Positions 33,117 through 42,175 of a stretch of 64,000 nucleotides of DNA are shown here, in pieces. Position numbers and translations under genes: made by a program. Below the pieces are notes generated by a model. It saw nothing but the letters and a program-made list of their open reading frames with translations. It searched no databases and was not told the origin of the DNA. Source of the stretch: Pseudomonas marvdashtae (GTDB lineage Bacteria; Pseudomonadota; Gammaproteobacteria; Pseudomonadales; Pseudomonadaceae); NCBI RefSeq assembly GCF_014268655.2, contig NZ_JABWQX020000001.1:2262001-2326000 (forward strand), read 5' to 3'. Positions within the stretch are counted from its first letter, which is position 1; every line of letters begins with the position of its first letter.

Positions 33117-35558
33117 TCATACATCCCGGTACGTGTGCGGGACCCACAGTCCCCATTTGCTTTCGTAGATCGCCCGGTTTTTCTCGAAAAGTGCCTGTTT
33201 TTTTCGCGCCCCCAAGGCGTTGAACGAGGCGGACAGGTGGTGGTGAACGAAGACGTCTTCGGCACAGGCCGCGCGCATGCCAAGACGCTGTACCCGGCGG
33301 CAGTAATCGTCATCCTCGAAGAACCCCAGGCCGTACTCTTCGCACAGGCCACCGATCTGTTCGTAGGTCGAGCGCGGGAACATCACGCAGAAGAACGCCA
33401 GGGTGTTGATCTCGAACCACTCGCCCATGCGGGCGCGGGTCATTTGCGCGGCTTCGGCGGGCATGTCTTCCATGCGGCTATAGCGGGTGCCCACTTTGGC
33501 CTCATTGCCGATGTTGTTGGTGATCGGGCCGATGATGCCGATCTCCTTATGATCCCGCAGGTGGCGGATCAAGCCCTTGACCCAACCGGCGGTGACGACC
33601 GTGTCGTTGTTCAGGATCACCAGGTAATCACCGCTGGCCGCTGCGAGGCCCAGGTTGTTGCCGGCGGCGAATCCTTTGTTGTCCGGGTTGAGGATCACGA
33701 TCCGGTCTGGATGTCCCTCGGCCCAGGCAGTGAGAAAGGCTGGAGTCTGGTCGCTGGAATGATTGTCGACGACGATGATTTCAAGGTTCGGGTACTGGCT
33801 CTGGCTCAGCAGGCTGTCAAGGCAGGCCTTGGTCATTTCGAGATTGTTGTAGGTCAACACCACGACGCTGACCTTGGGCTGGGGCAATGTCGCGATGGCT
33901 TCGCGCAGGCTGGCGGCCCGGTGCTGCCAGGTTTGGCCCCGGGCGAACGATTGACGAGCCTCCAGCGTAGCGCTGGCCTCTGGCAATGTGCCGAGGACAC
34001 CGCGTATGGCCGAGATGAACTCAGTCGGCTCTTCAACCGCCCAGACCAGTTTGCCGAACTGGCTCAACTCCGGCAGCTTCACCGACACCACCGGTTTTCC
34101 CGCGCTCAGGTATTCATAGACCTTGACCGGGTTGGTGGCGAGGGTCAAAGGCATGACTTTGAATGGAAGCAGGCAAACGTCCATGGCGTGAAGGTAATAG
34201 GGCAGGGAGCCATACGGGACTTCGCCTTCCAGGACCACGTTCGGGTAGGCCTTGAAGTGTTTTTTCGCCTGGACGATATCACTGCCGATCAACAGTACCA
34301 GGTGCTGCGGAAAGGACTGGGCGACTCGCTTGACCAGGTCCAGATCGAACCATTCGGCTATGACACCGTAGTAACCGATGATCTTCCTGTCGCCGGGGGG
34401 GCGGTAGACCTTGTCGGGACGTCGGCTGAAGAAACTGAATTCGCAGGCGTTGCGGATCACCTCTACATTGCGGTTTTCCCGCTTGCCGTGTTGTTCAATC
34501 CAGTCGGAGGTCGCCACCAGCAGATCGGCCCTGCGCATCAAGGCAATCTCAAGGTCAAGCAATTCCTGGGCAACGTTGCCGAAGCCTGCGTGATGATCCA
34601 TGCAGTCATAGACCAGCGTGGAGTTGGGGACACGCCTTGCCAGCGGGAACCAGTAGGCGTGCTGGACGATGCAATCCACGGCTTCGACGCTCGCTGATCG
34701 CAGGAGCATGGCCAGGCCTTCGCACAACTGGCGAATCGCCGCCGCTGACGGCGGGGCATGATAGATGGCCGGTGCACCAAGCACCTTGAAACGGATCTGG
34801 AACAGTCGGTTGGATCCCCCCAGCGGCTTTGCTTCGAAGCCAGGAGCATCGTCGTCGATGAAGTTGTTCGAGATATAAAAAGTCGTTTGTCCGGCTCGGG
34901 CCAACTCCTTGGCCAGGTTCTGTGGACGCTGGATACGAAAATGCCAGTCAATTACACCGAACATCAGGATCACGGGCTGCCCGAGGGTGGATGGCACGGC
35001 AAGGTTTACGGGCGGTTGCAGCGGGAGGAAACCAGCGGTTGCCGCTGATTCGCCTGGCGTGGCCTTGCCGGGTTTCAACCAGCTTCGAAGCCGACGCGCC
35101 AGTTGGCTTTTTTGCTGTGCGGGAAGGGGCAACCAGGCGTAGACCCAGCGCGATAATTTATACAGCTGCTTGCGTATCGAATACCTCAGCGGTGCGCGTT
35201 CAATGGCGTTGCCCCAGTCGGAAAGCTTGAACAGCTCAGCCTGCTTCGCCGTCAGTTGGGCACTCAGATCCTGCGCCCGATCAGAAAGTGTGACGGCCTC
35301 GCTTTCTCTTGCCTGGAGTAATGCTTCGGCGTCCTTGAGGCGCTGTTCGGCGACCCGCAGTTGCTCGCGCAGTCGCCCGGTCTTGCCTTCCTGAAGTGAC
35401 AGGCGCGTGCGAAGCGCTTTTGAACCAAGGTCCAGTTGTTTGATAAGCCGATCTCGACTCTCGATTTCCTTGGCCAATTGCAAGTTTTCAAGGGTTCTGG
35501 ATTGGGTTGAGCGAGTCAGTTGGTCAATGCAATCAACAAGACGGTTGATCTGGTCCAT
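33117..35558 (-). CDS. Two-domain glycosyltransferase (coiled coil + GT4 + GT2)
   Basis: An 813-residue cytosolic protein. Residues 1-115 are coiled coil. A GT-B domain follows (about 185-530), with the acceptor-side motif HFRIQRPQNLAKELARAG and donor block NPVKVYEYLSAGKPVVSVKL. A GT2 domain fills the C-terminus from about 562 (KVSVVVLTYNNLEMTKACLD, ILNNDTVVTAGW). Two active domains suggest it adds two sugars or polymerises a repeat. It is a paralogue of the protein at 39983-42154, with the same domain order. ATG 35558 was chosen because upstream codons do not look protein-like. Confidence 0.85.
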   Translation of the reverse strand: MDQINRLVDCIDQLTRSTQSRTLENLQLAKEIESRDRLIKQLDLGSKALRTRLSLQEGKTGRLREQLRVAEQRLKDAEALLQARESEAVTLSDRAQDLSAQLTAKQAELFKLSDWGNAIERAPLRYSIRKQLYKLSRWVYAWLPLPAQQKSQLARRLRSWLKPGKATPGESAATAGFLPLQPPVNLAVPSTLGQPVILMFGVIDWHFRIQRPQNLAKELARAGQTTFYISNNFIDDDAPGFEAKPLGGSNRLFQIRFKVLGAPAIYHAPPSAAAIRQLCEGLAMLLRSASVEAVDCIVQHAYWFPLARRVPNSTLVYDCMDHHAGFGNVAQELLDLEIALMRRADLLVATSDWIEQHGKRENRNVEVIRNACEFSFFSRRPDKVYRPPGDRKIIGYYGVIAEWFDLDLVKRVAQSFPQHLVLLIGSDIVQAKKHFKAYPNVVLEGEVPYGSLPYYLHAMDVCLLPFKVMPLTLATNPVKVYEYLSAGKPVVSVKLPELSQFGKLVWAVEEPTEFISAIRGVLGTLPEASATLEARQSFARGQTWQHRAASLREAIATLPQPKVSVVVLTYNNLEMTKACLDSLLSQSQYPNLEIIVVDNHSSDQTPAFLTAWAEGHPDRIVILNPDNKGFAAGNNLGLAAASGDYLVILNNDTVVTAGWVKGLIRHLRDHKEIGIIGPITNNIGNEAKVGTRYSRMEDMPAEAAQMTRARMGEWFEINTLAFFCVMFPRSTYEQIGGLCEEYGLGFFEDDDYCRRVQRLGMRAACAEDVFVHHHLSASFNALGARKKQALFEKNRAIYESKWGLWVPHTYRDV

Positions 35559-35613
35559 GCGGTTATCTAGTCCTTTGGTACGGTTGCTGGACACGGCGCC
35601 ACGGCTAACCCAC

Positions 35614-36432
35614 TCATATGACGTCGGCAAAGCCGTTGCGTGTCCTCTGGAACCAGGCAAACCCGGAGCAGGCAATCAGCACCGAGACAGCCGAATACGC
35701 CGCCAGGTGCTCCCATTGCGGTGGCCTGCCCCAGAACAGTACATCGCGAACCATTTCCACCGGCAGCGTCAGGGGATTTGCCTGCAAGGCGGCCTGATAG
35801 CTTTGTGGAAGTATCGAAAGTGGATAGAAGATCGGTGAGAGAAACAGCATCGCGGTGATGACAATGCCGATGAACTGGCCGATATCGCGCAGGTAGACGC
35901 TGATCGAGGCGAGAAACCAGGAGACTCCCAGCGTCATCAACACCAACGGAAGAAGCACCAACGGCAACAGCAGGGCAGTTACCGGTGGGGTGCCGAACAG
36001 GACGACATAGAAAATCAGCCAGGCCAGTACGCTGACCGCCATGTGGAACAGCGCCGCGCCGAGCGACACCAGGGGGAGGGTTTCCAGGGGGAACACGATT
36101 TTCTTGACGTAGTTGGTATTGGCCAGCACCAGGCCTGGCGCACGGCTCAGGCATTCGGAAAACAGGTTGAAGACCAGCAGGCCAGCGAACAGCACCAGGG
36201 CGAATTCGCTCTTGGATTCATCGCCGCCAGACCAGCGGGCCTTGAAAACGACACTGAACACGAAGGTGTAGACCACCAGCATCAATGCCGGCGTAAAGAA
36301 CGACCACAAGATACCGAGCACCGAGCCTTTGTAGCGACCGATGACTTCCCTGCGGATCAACACGTAGATCAGGATTCGATTGATCAGGACACTCTTGATC
36401 ATGGCGGCGGGGGACGTGCTGAACGACTGCAT
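35614..36432 (-). CDS. wzm: ABC-2 polysaccharide exporter permease (Wzm)
   Basis: A 272-residue membrane protein with six helices and the ABC-2 polysaccharide export pattern: IRREVIGRYKGSVLGILWSF near the start (amphipathic coupling segment) and a late LSPIFYPLSILP block. It exports a finished, lipid-linked polysaccharide with its Wzt ATPase, which is encoded divergently at 36614. It is the first gene of the minus-strand operon that runs to 23401. Confidence 0.92.
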   Translation of the reverse strand: MQSFSTSPAAMIKSVLINRILIYVLIRREVIGRYKGSVLGILWSFFTPALMLVVYTFVFSVVFKARWSGGDESKSEFALVLFAGLLVFNLFSECLSRAPGLVLANTNYVKKIVFPLETLPLVSLGAALFHMAVSVLAWLIFYVVLFGTPPVTALLLPLVLLPLVLMTLGVSWFLASISVYLRDIGQFIGIVITAMLFLSPIFYPLSILPQSYQAALQANPLTLPVEMVRDVLFWGRPPQWEHLAAYSAVSVLIACSGFAWFQRTRNGFADVI

Positions 36433-36613
36433 CGGTGCTTGATCCTCAAGACTGTATCTGGAACTCCTTGAATCGCGTCCTCATGGAGGGTAGGCCAAGT
36501 GTCGATTCCTTCAAGTTTTTTCCCCCATCTGTGCTTAACTCATCCGCAGCGCCCAAGCAGGACTGATCGGTAGCGCCGCACTATTGGTTGCGATTCATGG
36601 AAGGGTTTTGCCG
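36433..36613. promoter_or_regulatory. Divergent promoter region between wzm and the wzt fusion gene
   Basis: A 181-bp gap from which the ten-gene minus operon (wzm to 23401) and the three-gene plus operon (wzt fusion to 42154) both start. It includes an AT-rich stretch around 36508-36540. No palindrome or sigma-54 element was seen. Both halves of the exporter can thus be controlled from one place. Confidence 0.5.
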
Positions 36614-39313
36614 ATGTCGTTTGAAGTGGCCATCAGCGCCAAAAGCCTGGGCAAGTGTTATCAGATCTACGACGCACCCAAGGACCGCCTGTTGCAGATG
36701 CTGGTGCGCGGCAGGAAGCGTTTCTACCGTGAGTTCTGGGCCTTGGACGATGTTTCCCTGACCATCGCAAGGGGGGAAACTGTCGGTATCATCGGCCGTA
36801 ACGGCAGCGGCAAATCCACCTTGCTGCAATTGATCTGCGGGACGTTGATGCCCACTCGGGGAAGCGTCCAGTCGCATGGGCGGATTGCCGCGTTGCTCGA
36901 ACTGGGGTCTGGCTTCAATCCGGAGTTCACCGGCCGGGAAAACGTCTATGTGAACGCGGCGGTGCTGGGCTTGAGTCGCGCGGAAATCGACGCTCGCTTC
37001 GATGACATCCTCGCCTTCGCCAATATCGGCGATTTCATCGACCAGCCCACCAAAATCTATTCCAGCGGCATGCTGGTACGGCTGGCCTTCGCTGTTTCGG
37101 TCTGTGTGGAGCCCGAAATCCTGATCGTCGATGAGGCCCTTTCCGTCGGTGACGCATCCTTTCAATTCAAATGCCTGAATCGGCTCGAAGCGCTGGCTGC
37201 CAACGGCACGACACTGCTGTTCGTCTCCCACGACATGAGTATGGTCAAGCGCTTCTGCCACCGGGTCATCTACCTGCGCGCAGGCCGGGTCGTTGCGAGC
37301 GGCTCGCCCGATGAAATGGCCGAGCTGCACTTGCTCGACATGCGTGACGAGCAACGTCGCTGGGCCAGTGGCGGGGTCATCCCGGTTACGCGCAAGTCAT
37401 TCATGGGCGGGCAGGAGGGCATTGCCTTTGGGACTGAAGAAGGGCACATCAGCGCTGCCTGCTTCACCAGCACCCAGCAGCTATGCTCCAGCTACCTGTA
37501 TGGCGACAACATCGAGATTTACGTCGAGGCGGTGCTGCATGAGTCGATCATGCAACCCAACATCAGTTTCACCATTCAGGAGGCGAGGCTGCTGGTGATT
37601 GGCGGGGGCAATTTCGCACTGCAACCGGGGCCCGTCGAAAACGGCTGGCGGCGTACGGCCATTACGGTGCGCTTCCCGGCCAACCTCGCGCAGGGACGCT
37701 ATCATGTCACGCTCAAGCTGTTGCACGGGGCGACGGAAGATACCTCGCAGCTGATCGAGAAGCAGGTCGCGCCCTTGGCGTTCGATATGCTGCCCAACCC
37801 GAGGAATTTCTTGGGCATGGTTGACCTGGGGTTGCAGAGGATCGATCTACCACCGGTCGAGTCGCTGCCCAAGCCCTGCGGGACTCAAGGAACGAGGCTT
37901 TTGACGCAACAACGGGACGAACGCACTTGGCAGGTCGCCATATTTGGCACGTTCGACGTAGAAAACTACGGCGATCTGCTGTTTCCGATCATCGCCGAGG
38001 CGGAGCTGACCCGGCGCTTGGGCCCGGTCAATCTGCATCGGTTTTCCTATCACGGGAAAACCCGGCCGGAATGGCCCTATGCGGTCACGTCGTTGACGGA
38101 GCTGCCCCACATAGCGCCCAGCCTGGATGGGGTATTGATCGGCGGCGGCTTCCTGATCCGATTCGATAAAGTCGTTGCCCACGGCTATGGTCCGACAACC
38201 GACGAGATCCATCACCCTACCGGTTATTGGCTGACCCCTGCGCTCATCGCGCTGCAGCACGCAATCCCACTCATGTGGAACGCCCCGGGGATGCATTGCA
38301 ACGCAATTCCCGACTGGGCCAGGCCGTTGTTGAAAATGGCCCTTGAGCAAAGCCAGTACGTGCGCGTCCGTGACGCACTGTCGCGCGATGCCCTCGGCGC
38401 GCTTGCCGGACAGGCCGAAATCGAAGTGCTGCCCGATACCGCGTTTGGCTTGCCATGCCTGATCGATGAGCAGCAGCCCTCGGCCGAGTTCATTCGCCTG
38501 CGCCAGCACGCCGGGTTGAGCGGGCCCTACATCGTGATCCACGCCATTCATGTGGTGGAACCCTTTGTAAGACTGTTCGAAGACCACGCCGAGGCGTTCC
38601 AGGGCTATCAGTTCCTGGTGGTGCCGATTGGCCCCGTCCTGGGTGACGATCCGTCGGTGATTGCCGCGCGCTTGCCTGGGGCTGTCACCTTATCGTTCTG
38701 GCCGGAACCGTTGCTGATGGCGCAGATCATCAGCCAGGCCCAAGCGGTGATCGGCCACAGCTATCACCTGGCGATCACCGCCCTGGCGTTTGGCGTCCCG
38801 GTGTTTTGCTCGGCGGACCTGACCACGGGCAAGTACACCGCGCTGGCCGGGTTCGACACACTCCATGCGTTGCCGGACGTGGCGACGGTCGATCCGCAAT
38901 GGTTCCGCGCCCGCGTGGGCAAGACCCACCCATCGCCCGCGGCGCGTGCGGCGGCGGATCGGTTGGTCGAGCATTGGGACCGAGTCGCGGCGATCATTCG
39001 CCGGGGTAAAACGGCGTCCCAACCAGTGTTAGGGGCTTTTCTACAGCATCTGCCCAATCTGCTCGAGGCGGCGGCCGAGGGGCTTGAACCATCGCCTGCG
39101 GAGTGTCCGGCAAGCCCCGTTGTGCCGAAGCCGGACGTCATTGAACCTGCACAAAACCTTGCCCAGCAGCAACGGATCGTCCAGCTCCGTGAGCAACTGG
39201 CCCGCAGTGACGCCAGGATGCTGGAGCTACAGAACTCCCATTCATTCCGAATGACCGCACCACTGCGTTCCATCGCCCGTGGTATCAGAAACCTCACAGC
39301 GATCAAGAACTGA
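36614..39313 (+). CDS. wzt: Wzt-type ABC ATPase fused to a polysaccharide pyruvyl transferase domain
   Basis: An 899-residue fusion. Residues 1-250 are a Wzt ATPase (Walker A GRNGSGKST at 61-69, signature YSSGMLVRLAF near 147, Walker B ILIVDEALSVGD). Residues about 260-400 are a Wzt-type carbohydrate-binding domain. From about 438 to 720 is a CsaB/WcaK-type pyruvyl transferase domain (AIFGTFDVENYGDLLFPII, VLIGGGFLIRFDK, IGHSYHLAITALAFGVPVF). The last 50 residues are coiled coil with the HSFRMTAPLRS tail seen in glycosyltransferases. ATG 36614 has a GGAAGG site. The frame is unbroken, so this is a true fusion. It likely ties pyruvate capping to export. Confidence 0.87.
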   Translation: MSFEVAISAKSLGKCYQIYDAPKDRLLQMLVRGRKRFYREFWALDDVSLTIARGETVGIIGRNGSGKSTLLQLICGTLMPTRGSVQSHGRIAALLELGSGFNPEFTGRENVYVNAAVLGLSRAEIDARFDDILAFANIGDFIDQPTKIYSSGMLVRLAFAVSVCVEPEILIVDEALSVGDASFQFKCLNRLEALAANGTTLLFVSHDMSMVKRFCHRVIYLRAGRVVASGSPDEMAELHLLDMRDEQRRWASGGVIPVTRKSFMGGQEGIAFGTEEGHISAACFTSTQQLCSSYLYGDNIEIYVEAVLHESIMQPNISFTIQEARLLVIGGGNFALQPGPVENGWRRTAITVRFPANLAQGRYHVTLKLLHGATEDTSQLIEKQVAPLAFDMLPNPRNFLGMVDLGLQRIDLPPVESLPKPCGTQGTRLLTQQRDERTWQVAIFGTFDVENYGDLLFPIIAEAELTRRLGPVNLHRFSYHGKTRPEWPYAVTSLTELPHIAPSLDGVLIGGGFLIRFDKVVAHGYGPTTDEIHHPTGYWLTPALIALQHAIPLMWNAPGMHCNAIPDWARPLLKMALEQSQYVRVRDALSRDALGALAGQAEIEVLPDTAFGLPCLIDEQQPSAEFIRLRQHAGLSGPYIVIHAIHVVEPFVRLFEDHAEAFQGYQFLVVPIGPVLGDDPSVIAARLPGAVTLSFWPEPLLMAQIISQAQAVIGHSYHLAITALAFGVPVFCSADLTTGKYTALAGFDTLHALPDVATVDPQWFRARVGKTHPSPAARAAADRLVEHWDRVAAIIRRGKTASQPVLGAFLQHLPNLLEAAAEGLEPSPAECPASPVVPKPDVIEPAQNLAQQQRIVQLREQLARSDARMLELQNSHSFRMTAPLRSIARGIRNLTAIKN

Positions 39314-39315
39314 CA

Positions 39316-40002
39316 ATGCTAGATCTCTCGCGTCTCACGCCAGCGGCTCTAAGGACTCATCCCTTCACATGGGCTGAAATCGGCAACCTGTACTCGGCCG
39401 AGGATGCCGCCGCGCTGGCGGCGTCCTTTCCCCATGATCACTTCAAGACGGTGAGTGGTTATGGCGGCGAGAAAAATTATGACTACGAGGCTCGCGCCTT
39501 GCTGGGCATGGGCACCGATACCATCGCTTTTGCGCAGGAGCTGAGCGAGGCGTGGTTGCGGCTGGCGCAGGACCTTGGCTCGGCCGGCTATCGCGAGGCC
39601 ATGTCGGAGCTGACCGGAATCGATCTGCGCAGCGTGCCGATGGAGGTCAATGTCTTTCATTACGGCCCCGGCGCGAGCCTGGGAGCGCATCCGGACCTGC
39701 CCGATAAACTGGTCACCCATATCCTCTATTTCAATGAGTCCTGGGACCGCAACGACGGCGGTTGCCTGAACATCCTGCACCGCAACGATCCCACTGCCGT
39801 GGCGGCGGAGATCGAGCCGCTGGTGGGCAATTCGGCGATCCTGGTGCGCTCGGATAATTCCTGGCATGCCGTCACGCCCGTGGTACGCGGCTGCCATTCT
39901 TCCCGACGCAGCCTGACTGCGACGTTTTATCGACCGGGTTCTGTCAGTTCCCTGTGGCCGCCGGGTGACGGCACTGCGCTGCATGAGTATCCACGTGCTT
40001 AA
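39316..40002 (+). CDS. 2OG-Fe(II) oxygenase (prolyl-4-hydroxylase-like)
   Basis: A 228-residue enzyme with the double-stranded beta-helix metal site: His and Asp in GAHPDLPDK, the distal His in NSWHAVTPV and the 2-oxoglutarate Arg in SRRSLTATFYRP. It would hydroxylate a substrate using O2 and 2-oxoglutarate. It starts two bases after the wzt fusion and overlaps the following glycosyltransferase by 20 bases, so it belongs to the polysaccharide operon. The substrate is unknown; a sugar or lipid part of the glycan is more likely than a protein in this setting. Confidence 0.82.
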   Translation: MLDLSRLTPAALRTHPFTWAEIGNLYSAEDAAALAASFPHDHFKTVSGYGGEKNYDYEARALLGMGTDTIAFAQELSEAWLRLAQDLGSAGYREAMSELTGIDLRSVPMEVNVFHYGPGASLGAHPDLPDKLVTHILYFNESWDRNDGGCLNILHRNDPTAVAAEIEPLVGNSAILVRSDNSWHAVTPVVRGCHSSRRSLTATFYRPGSVSSLWPPGDGTALHEYPRA

Positions 40003-42154
40003 GCCTGACAGCCCCTTCATCGACCGCGACGCCGCCTTGGCTCAACGAGACGCGGCCATCAACGAACGCGACATCGCCTTGGCAAAAGTCGACTTCCTGC
40101 AAAAGACCCGTTCGTGGCGTTTTACCCGGCCATTGCGGTCGCTTTTCCGGGTGCTGCGTTATGGGTTCGCCGCCACCGAGGAATTACCCGAAACAACCGC
40201 TGCGATCGTCTACCCGGCAGCACCGGAGCCATTGCCGAACGTCGAGGTGCAAGCTGATTTCGGCACAAAAGGCCGCCTGGATATTCTCTGCTTCGCCAAC
40301 ATCGACTGGGCCGCACGCTTCCAGCGACCGCAGCAGTTGATGAGCCAGTTTGCGAGCAATGGCTATCGGGTGTTCTATATCGTTCCCTGCGAAGTGCCGG
40401 AACAGGGGCAGCCCTATCGATTGACATCGGTGGCGCCCAATATTTACGAAGTGGCACTGCAGCGCGATTTCCAGGAGGCGTATTACGAAAAAATAGTCAC
40501 GCCTGAAAATCATCAGGCCTTGTTGCGTGCCATGGCTGCGTTGACCGCCGATCTGCAGATCAGAACCGCACTTTCGGTGGTGCATATCGCTTATTGGAGC
40601 CCCGTGGCACTCAGCCTGCGCACCAGGTATGGCTGGCGCATCCACTATGACTGCATGGATGACTGGGATGGGTTTCCGAACATCGGCGAACAACTGCTGA
40701 GCGAAGAAAAGAACCTGGTTGTCCAGGCGGATCTGGTGACTGTTTCCGCCGCGTTGCTTCACCAGAAATGGTGTGCCCATAACCCCCGCTGCGTGCTGGT
40801 CCGAAACGCGGTGGATTTCGCTTTTTTTCGCCAGCACTGTTTCACCAATGATCTACTGGGCGGGCTTGCCGGCCCGGTGATTGGCTACTACGGCGCCCTG
40901 GCGCAATGGCTCGATTATCCCTTGCTGGCGGCCATGGCGGACCGGCGGCCGGAATGGAATTTCATCCTGGTGGGGGATGTTTTCGTCGACGATATGGCGG
41001 GCCTGGAGCACAAGCCCAATGTGCAGTTGTTGGGTCGCAAGCCTTACTCGCAGATGCCGCTTTACCTGGATCACTTCGATGCCTGCCTGATTCCCTTCAG
41101 GCTCTACAACGTGACGCATGCGGTCGATCCGGTGAAGTTCTACGAGTACATGAGCGCGGGCAAGCCGGTGATCTCCACGCCACTGGCGGAAATGAACGTC
41201 TATAAGGACTTGCTGTACTTCGCCACCGGGGTCGATGAATTCATCGAGCAGATCGAGCGAGCCTTGGCCGAGCGCGACCTGGCGCTCAACAAGCGCCGCG
41301 TGGAACTCGCCCGGGCCAATGATTGGAAGGATCGATTCAACAGCCTGCAAATGGCAATCGCCGGACTGTACGAAAAAGTCTCCATCGTGCTCGTGACGTA
41401 CAACAACCTCAACCTGACCATTCAATGTGTCAACAGCATTCTGGCTAACACCACCTGGCCCGATTACCAGCTGATTGTTGTCGACAATGGTTCGGACGAC
41501 GGCACGGGTGACTATCTTGAACGCCTGCGCCAGGAAGTACCGACCGCGAAGATCATCCTCAACCCGGACAACCGGGGCTTCGCCGCGGCGAACAACCAGG
41601 GTTTGCGCGAAGCCGACGGTGACATCCTGCTGCTGCTCAACAACGACACGGTAGTGCCTGGCGGCTGGCTGGACCCGCTGGTCATGCATTTGAGGGACCC
41701 GAGTATCGGCCTGGTCGGACCGGTCACGAATGCGGTAGGCAACGAGGCGAAAATCGAGGTTTCCTACACCGACATCCAACAGATGCAAAATTTTGCCGAC
41801 CGCCATACCGAGGCCCACCAGGGACAGTCGTTCGATATCTCGATGCTGGCGATGTTTTGTGTGGCCTTTCGCCGCAGCATCCTCGAAGAGGTGGGGTATC
41901 TGGATGAGGCATTCGGTATCGGGATGTTCGAAGACGACGACTACAGTCGACGCGTCCAGTCGGCCGGCTATCGGACAGTCTGCGCCGAAGATGCGTTTAT
42001 CCACCACTACGGGCAGGCCTCGTTCAGAAAGCTGATCGCCAGTGGCGAATATCAGGCCCTCTGGGATAAAAACCAGGCGTACTTCGAAAGCAAATGGGGC
42101 GCTTGGCAAACCCATGTCCAGCGTGACGAGACTGGGGTGGGAGGGAAGGGCTAA
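39983..42154 (+). CDS. Two-domain glycosyltransferase (coiled coil + GT4 + GT2), paralogue of 33117-35558
   Basis: A 723-residue protein. A short helical N-terminus (RDAALAQRDAAINERDIALA) with a WRFTRPLRS tail motif leads into a GT-B domain (about 90-430: DILCFANIDWAARFQRPQQL, DPVKFYEYMSAGKPVISTPL) and a GT2 domain from about 464 (KVSIVLVTYNNLNLTIQCV, LLLNNDTVVPGGWLDPL). ATG 39983 is used; it lies inside the end of the oxygenase gene. Same layout as the minus-strand protein at 33117-35558, so the pair probably arose by duplication and flanks the exporter genes. Confidence 0.86.
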   Translation: MSIHVLKPDSPFIDRDAALAQRDAAINERDIALAKVDFLQKTRSWRFTRPLRSLFRVLRYGFAATEELPETTAAIVYPAAPEPLPNVEVQADFGTKGRLDILCFANIDWAARFQRPQQLMSQFASNGYRVFYIVPCEVPEQGQPYRLTSVAPNIYEVALQRDFQEAYYEKIVTPENHQALLRAMAALTADLQIRTALSVVHIAYWSPVALSLRTRYGWRIHYDCMDDWDGFPNIGEQLLSEEKNLVVQADLVTVSAALLHQKWCAHNPRCVLVRNAVDFAFFRQHCFTNDLLGGLAGPVIGYYGALAQWLDYPLLAAMADRRPEWNFILVGDVFVDDMAGLEHKPNVQLLGRKPYSQMPLYLDHFDACLIPFRLYNVTHAVDPVKFYEYMSAGKPVISTPLAEMNVYKDLLYFATGVDEFIEQIERALAERDLALNKRRVELARANDWKDRFNSLQMAIAGLYEKVSIVLVTYNNLNLTIQCVNSILANTTWPDYQLIVVDNGSDDGTGDYLERLRQEVPTAKIILNPDNRGFAAANNQGLREADGDILLLLNNDTVVPGGWLDPLVMHLRDPSIGLVGPVTNAVGNEAKIEVSYTDIQQMQNFADRHTEAHQGQSFDISMLAMFCVAFRRSILEEVGYLDEAFGIGMFEDDDYSRRVQSAGYRTVCAEDAFIHHYGQASFRKLIASGEYQALWDKNQAYFESKWGAWQTHVQRDETGVGGKG

Positions 42155-42175
42155 GTCGAAGAGGCAGGCTCCAAC

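Noticed and set aside
33135..34697. A 520-codon open frame on the plus strand across the large glycosyltransferase
   Set aside because: Antisense shadow of a gene with clear GT4 and GT2 motifs; no recognisable domain and no ribosome site.
40853..42115. A 420-codon open frame on the minus strand across the second large glycosyltransferase
   Set aside because: Antisense shadow; composition mirrors the coding strand.
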